From an uncultured Cellvibrio sp. (GTDB lineage Bacteria; Pseudomonadota; Gammaproteobacteria; Pseudomonadales; Cellvibrionaceae): a stretch of 12,353 nucleotides of DNA. The notes under the pieces were generated by a model. That model searched no databases and had not been told where the DNA came from. It saw only the letters and a list, made by a program, of their open reading frames with translations. The stretch covers positions 1-12,353 of the forward strand of contig CAMPIG010000095.1 of assembly GCA_946886255.1 (NCBI GenBank), written 5' to 3'. Positions 8,476 to 12,353 of this stretch are shown here, one piece after another. The position numbers were made by a program, and so were the translations under genes. The first letter of the stretch is position 1. Each line of letters begins with the position of its first letter.

Positions 8476-10679
8476 TGATTGATCAATCTGTGTCTGCACC
8501 TTCCGAGGCGGAGCGCGGCCATATCGAAGCGTTGGTGCGTGGCTGTCATGGTGATCCATTTGCGTACCTGGGCCCGCATTCGCATGGCGAAGGATGTATC
8601 GTACGGGCTTATATGCCGGGTGCTATCAGCGTTGAAGTGCTTGATGCCCTTTCCGGTAAATCCCTGGGAATTATGTCGCAAGATCTGGTGCCGGGGTTGT
8701 TTACGCTTACGATGCCCGAAGGAAAACCCTATCGCTATCGAATTCTGTGGGCACATGGCAGCTGTGAAATGGAAGACCCTTATGCTTTTGGTCCACTGCT
8801 GGGCGATATGGATTTATATTTATTCGGCGAGGGCAACCATCGCGAAATGAGCCGCGTCTTTGGTGCGCAACTGACGACACATGAAGGCATTTCCGGCGTG
8901 CGCTTTTCGGTGTGGGCGCCGAATGCGCGGCGCGTTTCTGTGGTGGGAAATTTTAATTCCTGGGACGGTCGCCGCCACCCGATGCGTGTACGTTATCCTG
9001 CGGGTGTGTGGGAAATTTTTATACCGCGCTTGAAAGCCGGCGAAGTGTATAAATTTGAAATTCTTGATTGCAACAGTGCCCTGACCTTGAAGGCAGATCC
9101 CATGGCATTGGCAACCGAAGCACCGCCAGCAACCGGTTCAGTAGTGAGTGCACCGCTAGAATTTCAATGGCACGATCAACAGTGGATCCAGCAGCGCAAC
9201 GCCGCTGATCCTTATAAGCAAGCAATCAGTATTTACGAAGTGCATGTGGGTTCATGGCGCCGTGGTTGGGGTGAAGATCCTATCTTCGATTGGCATGAAC
9301 TGGCGGACCAATTAATTCCCTATGTTGTCGATATGGGTTTCAGCCATATTGAACTGTTACCCATTATGGAACATCCCTTTGGTGGGTCCTGGGGCTATCA
9401 ACCGCTTTCACAATTTGCGCCTACTGCGCGCTATGGCAGTCCAGCAGATTTCGCGTCGTTTGTGGACAGATGTCATCAAGCAGGTATCGGCGTTATTCTC
9501 GATTGGGTGCCAGCGCATTTTCCGACGGATGCTCACGGCCTCGGTCAATTTGATGGCACCGCGCTATATGAATACGCCCATCCCTTCGAAGGCTTTCATC
9601 AGGATTGGGAGACTTATATTTACAATCTCGGCCGCAACGAAGTACATGGGTTTATGCTCGCTTCTGCGCTGCATTGGTTGCGCACTTATCACATTGATGG
9701 CCTGCGGGTAGATGCCGTTGCGTCGATGCTTTATCGCGATTATTCACGTGAACAGGGCGAATGGATTCCCAATCAATACGGCGGACGAGAAAATCTTGAA
9801 GCCATTGATTTTCTGCGGCACCTGAATGACGTGGTTGCCAGCGATGCTCCCGGTGCAATGGTGATTGCCGAAGAATCCACGGCCTGGCCCGGCGTAAGCC
9901 GCCCAACCCACGAAGGCGGTCTGGGGTTTATTTACAAATGGAATATGGGCTGGATGCACGACACGCTTAAATACGCGAGTGAAGATCCGCTCTATCGAAC
10001 CTACCACCACCATCAACTTACGTTTGGTTTGCTTTACGCATTCTATGAAAATTTTATTCTGCCGATTTCCCACGACGAAGTGGTTCACGGTAAAGGTTCA
10101 CTGCTCAACAAAATGCCCGGCGACCACTGGCAGAAATTTGCGAACCTGCGACTTTACCTGAGCTTTATGTGGACCCATCCCGGGAAAAAATTATTGTTTA
10201 TGGGATGCGATATTGCGCAATGGCGCGAGTGGAATCACGACGAGCAACTTGATTGGTTCTTGCTCGATTACCCTGAGCATCGCGGTGTTCAGCAATTACT
10301 CAAAGATATCAACCATCTTTACCGCAACGAACCAGCATTGCACGAATTGGATCATAAAGGAGAGGGCTTTCAATGGCTCATTGGCGATGATCATAAAAAC
10401 AGTGTTTACGCCTGGCTGCGTCGTGGTGCAAGCGGCGCGCCTGTGCTGGTCGTTCATAACTTTACCCCTACACCGCGACCGGGCTATCACATAGGCGTGC
10501 CGATTGGCGGTAGCTGGAAGGTTATTTTGAACAGCGACGCCGAATGCTACGGTGGCTCAAACTCCGGCGTAGCCGCTGCATTCGCCATTGAAGAACATGG
10601 TCATGATCAGCCTTACAGGCTCGAGCTGGATTTGCCACCGTTGGGCAGCTTGATACTCAAGCCATCGTCACAGCCCTAG
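8475..10679 (+). CDS. glgB: 1,4-alpha-glucan branching enzyme GlgB
   Basis: GlgB cuts alpha-1,4-glucan chains and rejoins the piece through an alpha-1,6 bond, giving a branched glycogen-like polymer. The 734-residue protein has an N-terminal domain, a CBM48 module (around residues 130-220, with [20 protein letters not shown]), the GH13 barrel and a C-terminal sandwich. Nucleophile D413 ([10 protein letters not shown]), acid/base E466 (IAEEST) and D534 (SHDEVVHG) have the same mutual spacing as D405, E458 and D526 of the E. coli enzyme. The start is GTG: the stop of treS-mak and this start share one base (TAGTG), and GGAG lies eight bases before. Translation is therefore probably coupled, and the GTG may lower yield relative to the fusion enzyme (inference). 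It is last in the operon. No clear intrinsic terminator follows within 170 bases; a 6-bp stem around the stop (TAGTGT/ACACTA) has no T-run. Confidence 0.98.
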   Translation: MIDQSVSAPSEAERGHIEALVRGCHGDPFAYLGPHSHGEGCIVRAYMPGAISVEVLDALSGKSLGIMSQDLVPGLFTLTMPEGKPYRYRILWAHGSCEMEDPYAFGPLLGDMDLYLFGEGNHREMSRVFGAQLTTHEGISGVRFSVWAPNARRVSVVGNFNSWDGRRHPMRVRYPAGVWEIFIPRLKAGEVYKFEILDCNSALTLKADPMALATEAPPATGSVVSAPLEFQWHDQQWIQQRNAADPYKQAISIYEVHVGSWRRGWGEDPIFDWHELADQLIPYVVDMGFSHIELLPIMEHPFGGSWGYQPLSQFAPTARYGSPADFASFVDRCHQAGIGVILDWVPAHFPTDAHGLGQFDGTALYEYAHPFEGFHQDWETYIYNLGRNEVHGFMLASALHWLRTYHIDGLRVDAVASMLYRDYSREQGEWIPNQYGGRENLEAIDFLRHLNDVVASDAPGAMVIAEESTAWPGVSRPTHEGGLGFIYKWNMGWMHDTLKYASEDPLYRTYHHHQLTFGLLYAFYENFILPISHDEVVHGKGSLLNKMPGDHWQKFANLRLYLSFMWTHPGKKLLFMGCDIAQWREWNHDEQLDWFLLDYPEHRGVQQLLKDINHLYRNEPALHELDHKGEGFQWLIGDDHKNSVYAWLRRGASGAPVLVVHNFTPTPRPGYHIGVPIGGSWKVILNSDAECYGGSNSGVAAAFAIEEHGHDQPYRLELDLPPLGSLILKPSSQP

Positions 10680-10773
10680 TGTCAGAGAAATAACACTAAG
10701 GCTGGAATCAAAACGGTTAAGGAACCTAAATATCCGGTTTGCTTGACCAGACAATCTAGCGGCCATCCTTCAG

Positions 10774-10802
10774 GTTTTTATGAGCGTGTTGCCCAAGCGC
10801 GA
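10774..10802 (-). repeat. Direct repeat copy 1: relic of a subunit-3 gene 3' end
   Basis: CGTGTTGCCCAAGCGCGA (10785-10802) occurs again exactly at 11654-11671, inside the last codons of the subunit-3 lipoprotein gene. Extending left, 25 of 29 aligned bases match, including a shared GTTTTT. Read on the minus strand, this copy encodes V-RAWATR-S and then TAA, close to the RAWATR ending of the intact gene, with an in-frame stop shortly upstream. It therefore looks like a leftover gene tail, or one end of a duplicated or inserted segment. Confidence 0.6.
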
Positions 10803-10857
10803 ACTAAATTATTTTTCTAAATGATGGCAACAACCGGCCTTGCTCATTGGCAGGAAC

Positions 10858-11304
10858 TTATTCTGAGGAGGCTTCTACATGTTTCTTGAATAAACGTTCA
10901 ATTTGAGCGCTCAATGTCGATTTCATCGCTGATGTGGATGGCTTCGACACTATAAAGACGATAGTTAAAAACTCGTGCCTGACGCTCGCCGAGCAAATTC
11001 CCAGTTCAATGTCCGTGGACGGAGGAGATTGCCAATTACAAAAAGGTGTAAGCACAAGATCATTACTATTAGGTTGTAATGACACTATGAGAGAAGGTGT
11101 TGGCGCATTTGGGGTCGCTATGGTGCATTGGCTAGAACCCTGAATGCCAGTCTCACGGGGCGCCACTTTGGGTACGGAATTGGCCAATCCAAGTGCAACC
11201 AACGCCTCCTGATCCACCCAGTCGCACGCCGAGCCAGCTGGTGCCGAGAGCGCTTTTGCCGTAAAAACGAGCGGTAAGAAAAAAGCTAAAAGTTTGTTAC
11301 ACAT
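10858..11304 (-). CDS. Small exported protein with four cysteines, function unknown
   Basis: I do not recognise the family. From the chosen start the protein has 148 residues. It begins with a typical Sec signal peptide: K4, a hydrophobic run LLAFFLPLVF (5-14), and a likely cut after ALSA (18-21). C2 lies before the hydrophobic core, so it is not a lipobox cysteine. The mature part of about 127 residues has cysteines at 27, 60, 89 and 104, enough for two disulfide bonds in the periplasm or outside the cell. CDW (27-29) and CNW (89-91) look like a repeated motif, possibly marking two related halves. The C-terminus is charged and probably helical. A longer frame from 11319 would use the ribosome binding site as coding sequence, so ATG 11304 is preferred. 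It stands alone on the minus strand between convergent glgB and the subunit-3 gene. It also lies inside the segment bounded by the 18-bp repeats, suggesting later arrival (inference). Confidence 0.65.
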   Translation of the reverse strand: MCNKLLAFFLPLVFTAKALSAPAGSACDWVDQEALVALGLANSVPKVAPRETGIQGSSQCTIATPNAPTPSLIVSLQPNSNDLVLTPFCNWQSPPSTDIELGICSASVRHEFLTIVFIVSKPSTSAMKSTLSAQIERLFKKHVEASSE

Positions 11305-11313
11305 AGTGGAATA

Positions 11314-11317
11314 CTCC
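11314..11317 (-). promoter_or_regulatory. Ribosome binding site of the exported-protein gene
   Basis: On the minus strand GGAG lies nine bases before ATG 11304. It supports that start over the in-frame ATG at 11319, whose second codon would be this GAG. Confidence 0.6.
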
Positions 11318-11554
11318 ATATAGATATGTGAAGAAAATTGAATAAAAAAACTGGGGCCTGGCGTTTATTAAAATTTTTTTCGATACACTACAAAGGATTC
11401 ATTGTTATCACGAACTCCAATATATTGCTAGACTTCCGCATATGTCGGCTTTGAACAGAGTGCCAGCTTTGGTATGCAGGGCTGTCCTGGAAGTATTCGC
11501 TGTGATTAACGGTTGAGGATAGTTAGAAGCAAATTAATTAACTCAACGCCTTCC

Positions 11555-11596
11555 ATAAAGCTGCTCGACTTGTGAGTCGCGCAGCTTTATTTTTTT
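11555..11596 (+). terminator. Strong intrinsic terminator, plus strand
   Basis: ATAAAGCTGC (11555-11564) pairs perfectly with GCAGCTTTAT (11581-11590). Inside, after one T/C mismatch, CGACT pairs with AGTCG around a TGTG loop, giving 15 pairs in all. Seven T (11590-11596) overlap and follow the stem on the plus strand. Read on the minus strand the stem is followed by GGAAGG, so it works in the plus direction only. No plus-strand gene lies between the glgB stop, nearly 900 bases upstream, and this site. Confidence 0.85.
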
Positions 11597-11642
11597 CAGA
11601 GCAATTACTTTTCTTTCCGTTTATTTTTGTGGTCCCTCTTTT

Positions 11643-11671
11643 GTTTTTTCTAACGTGTTGCCCAAGCGCGA
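11643..11671 (-). repeat. Direct repeat copy 2, inside the subunit-3 gene end
   Basis: This is the partner of 10774-10802; the exact 18-bp core is 11654-11671. It covers the RAWATR ending of the subunit-3 lipoprotein gene, with the outer bases in its 3' flank. Here the codons belong to an intact gene, so this copy is probably the original. Confidence 0.6.
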
Positions 11672-12204
11672 TCGCCCGGTTTGTAAGCGAGTGCGCCGTC
11701 GTAGCGGCCAGGGATGGGTATGTGGCGCAGGACTTGCGTGCCGCCGACTTCGGAGGTGAAGAAGCCGAACAGGGTGAGTTGTTTGATCATGGTGAAGTAG
11801 TGAATACCGCCGCTGAAAACAGCAGCGCGCGCATCCTGGTCAAGTTGGCTGATAAACGCGTTGCGCTCTGCCGGTTGTAATGACATAAAACCTCGACCAT
11901 AGGTTTTGCGGCATTCCGCTTCCAGAGTGAGCAAGCCTTTATGGAAGATGGCACGTTCATCCAGGGTGTAGCAGTCGGTCACATATATATTCATGAATTC
12001 GCCGACTTTGGCATCCTTGGCGCCTGGTGTCTCGGTACGCGGCAGGATGGTTTCGGCAATTTCATCCAGCAGAGGAATATTTTCTGCTGAAAAGTTGGCG
12101 GATGTTGACGCCGTGGTGGCGCAGCCGCTGAGCAGTGCGGTACTGCCAATCATGGCGGTGCCGGTAGCGGCAGTAATCAGGGCGAGGAGTTCGCGGCGGT
12201 TCAT
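11650..12204 (-). CDS. Gluconate 2-dehydrogenase subunit 3 family Tat lipoprotein
   Basis: This 184-residue protein is the small partner of a flavin-dependent GMC oxidoreductase. In the family it goes with membrane-associated dehydrogenases that oxidise sugars, polyols or glycosides in the periplasm. The N-terminus has R3-R4 followed by a hydrophobic stretch, consistent with a twin-arginine (Tat) signal. It ends in the lipobox L25-S-G-C28, so the mature protein is probably lipid-anchored at C28. The next residue is A, not D, which favours outer-membrane sorting (inference from the general rule). The segment IPLLDEIAETILPRTETPGAKDA (from about residue 43) is the recognisable start of the family domain. 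AGGGG eight bases before the ATG supports the start, and this ATG overlaps the GMC stop by four bases (ATGA). Tat export suggests the pair may cross the membrane folded together. The substrate cannot be told from this gene. Confidence 0.85.
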   Translation of the reverse strand: MNRRELLALITAATGTAMIGSTALLSGCATTASTSANFSAENIPLLDEIAETILPRTETPGAKDAKVGEFMNIYVTDCYTLDERAIFHKGLLTLEAECRKTYGRGFMSLQPAERNAFISQLDQDARAAVFSGGIHYFTMIKQLTLFGFFTSEVGGTQVLRHIPIPGRYDGALAYKPGDRAWATR

Positions 12205-12353
12205 TTCAGATTCCCCTTTTTCAATTCTCTGACGGCGTGATCTGCTGCGCGGGCGGTGAGCGCCATGTAGGTTAGTGATGGGTTAACGCAGGATGCAGAG
12301 GTCATGGCCGCGCCGTCGGTAACAAACACGTTGGGTGCGTCCCACACCTGGTT
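12201..12353 (-). CDS. GMC-family flavin oxidoreductase, C-terminal 50 residues only
   Basis: The frame runs off the window; only the last 50 codons and TGA are seen. The fragment WDAPNVFVTDGAAMTSASC, then VNPSLTYMALTARAADH, is the typical end of GMC (glucose-methanol-choline) oxidoreductases. It holds the last FAD-contacting strand (VTDGA) and the NP of the C-terminal active-site motif, at N24 of the visible residues. These enzymes oxidise an alcohol group with FAD. With a subunit-3 partner, the usual roles are sugar, gluconate or glycoside dehydrogenation feeding electrons to the respiratory chain. It is upstream of and overlaps the lipoprotein gene, so the two form an operon. Its specificity needs the rest of the gene. 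Confidence 0.85.
   Translation of the reverse strand, partial: NQVWDAPNVFVTDGAAMTSASCVNPSLTYMALTARAADHAVRELKKGNLK

Larger units (their letters stand above)
11305..11649. other. Intergenic region with an orphan terminator
   Basis: These 345 bases lie between the starts or ends of two minus-strand genes. They should hold the promoter of the exported-protein gene. On the minus strand TTGTAG (about 11392-11397) is followed after 15-17 bases by TTTAAT/TAATAA, a weak candidate. They also hold the plus-strand terminator at 11555-11596. Short open stretches exist on both strands (a 24-codon ATG frame at 11442-11516 on plus, a 44-codon frame without start at 11388-11522 on minus). Neither is long enough to support as a gene. 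Confidence 0.7.

Noticed and set aside
10677..10700. Stem TAGTGT/ACACTA at the glgB stop as a terminator
   Set aside because: It has only six pairs, a ten-base loop and no T-run after it.
11388..11522. Minus-strand open stretch of 44 codons and plus-strand ATG frame 11442-11516, as possible gene remnants
   Set aside because: Both are short enough to arise by chance, have no ribosome binding site, and match no family I recognise.
1..12353. CRISPR arrays, tRNA or rRNA genes, insertion sequences
   Set aside because: No spaced direct-repeat arrays, cloverleaf-like sequence, rRNA signature or transposase coding region was seen on either strand.

Overview
The window reads as chromosomal DNA of a free-living gammaproteobacterium, most like the Cellvibrio/Pseudomonas side of that class. 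This is inferred from the gene order glgE, treS-mak fusion, glgB (the order known in Pseudomonas), from a DUF1631 gene coupled to a PilZ gene, and from a GMC oxidoreductase paired with a Tat-exported subunit-3 lipoprotein. I cannot name the species from sequence alone.

Layout. (1) Bases 1-2666, plus strand: the 3' part of a DUF1631 gene, overlapping by one base a small PilZ-domain gene. This is a likely cyclic-di-GMP-related pair. (2) Bases 2667-3121: a long AT-rich gap with three inverted repeats, which must hold the end of the first transcript and the promoter and leader of the next. (3) Bases 3122-10679, plus strand: a tight three-gene operon for the GlgE route to alpha-glucan. It encodes GlgE maltosyltransferase, a fused trehalose synthase/maltokinase, and the branching enzyme GlgB. 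All the catalytic residues I checked are intact. (4) Bases 10680-11649: a gene-poor stretch carrying one small minus-strand gene for an exported four-cysteine protein, an orphan plus-strand terminator, and a pair of 18-bp exact direct repeats. (5) Bases 11650-12353, minus strand: a Tat-lipoprotein of the gluconate 2-dehydrogenase subunit 3 family. It overlaps by four bases the C-terminal end of a GMC-family flavin oxidoreductase that runs off the window.

How the genes work together. The fused enzyme converts trehalose to maltose and phosphorylates it to maltose 1-phosphate. GlgE adds the maltosyl unit to the end of an alpha-1,4-glucan, and GlgB makes the alpha-1,6 branches. No gene for making trehalose and no glgA or glgC is present, so trehalose must be supplied from elsewhere. 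The GMC/subunit-3 pair is a separate periplasmic sugar- or polyol-oxidising unit transcribed toward the operon.

I see no clearly new biological system. The least explained part is the 10.7-11.7 kb junction, where a copy of the lipoprotein gene's 3' end sits beyond glgB and an orphan terminator faces away from every annotated gene near it.
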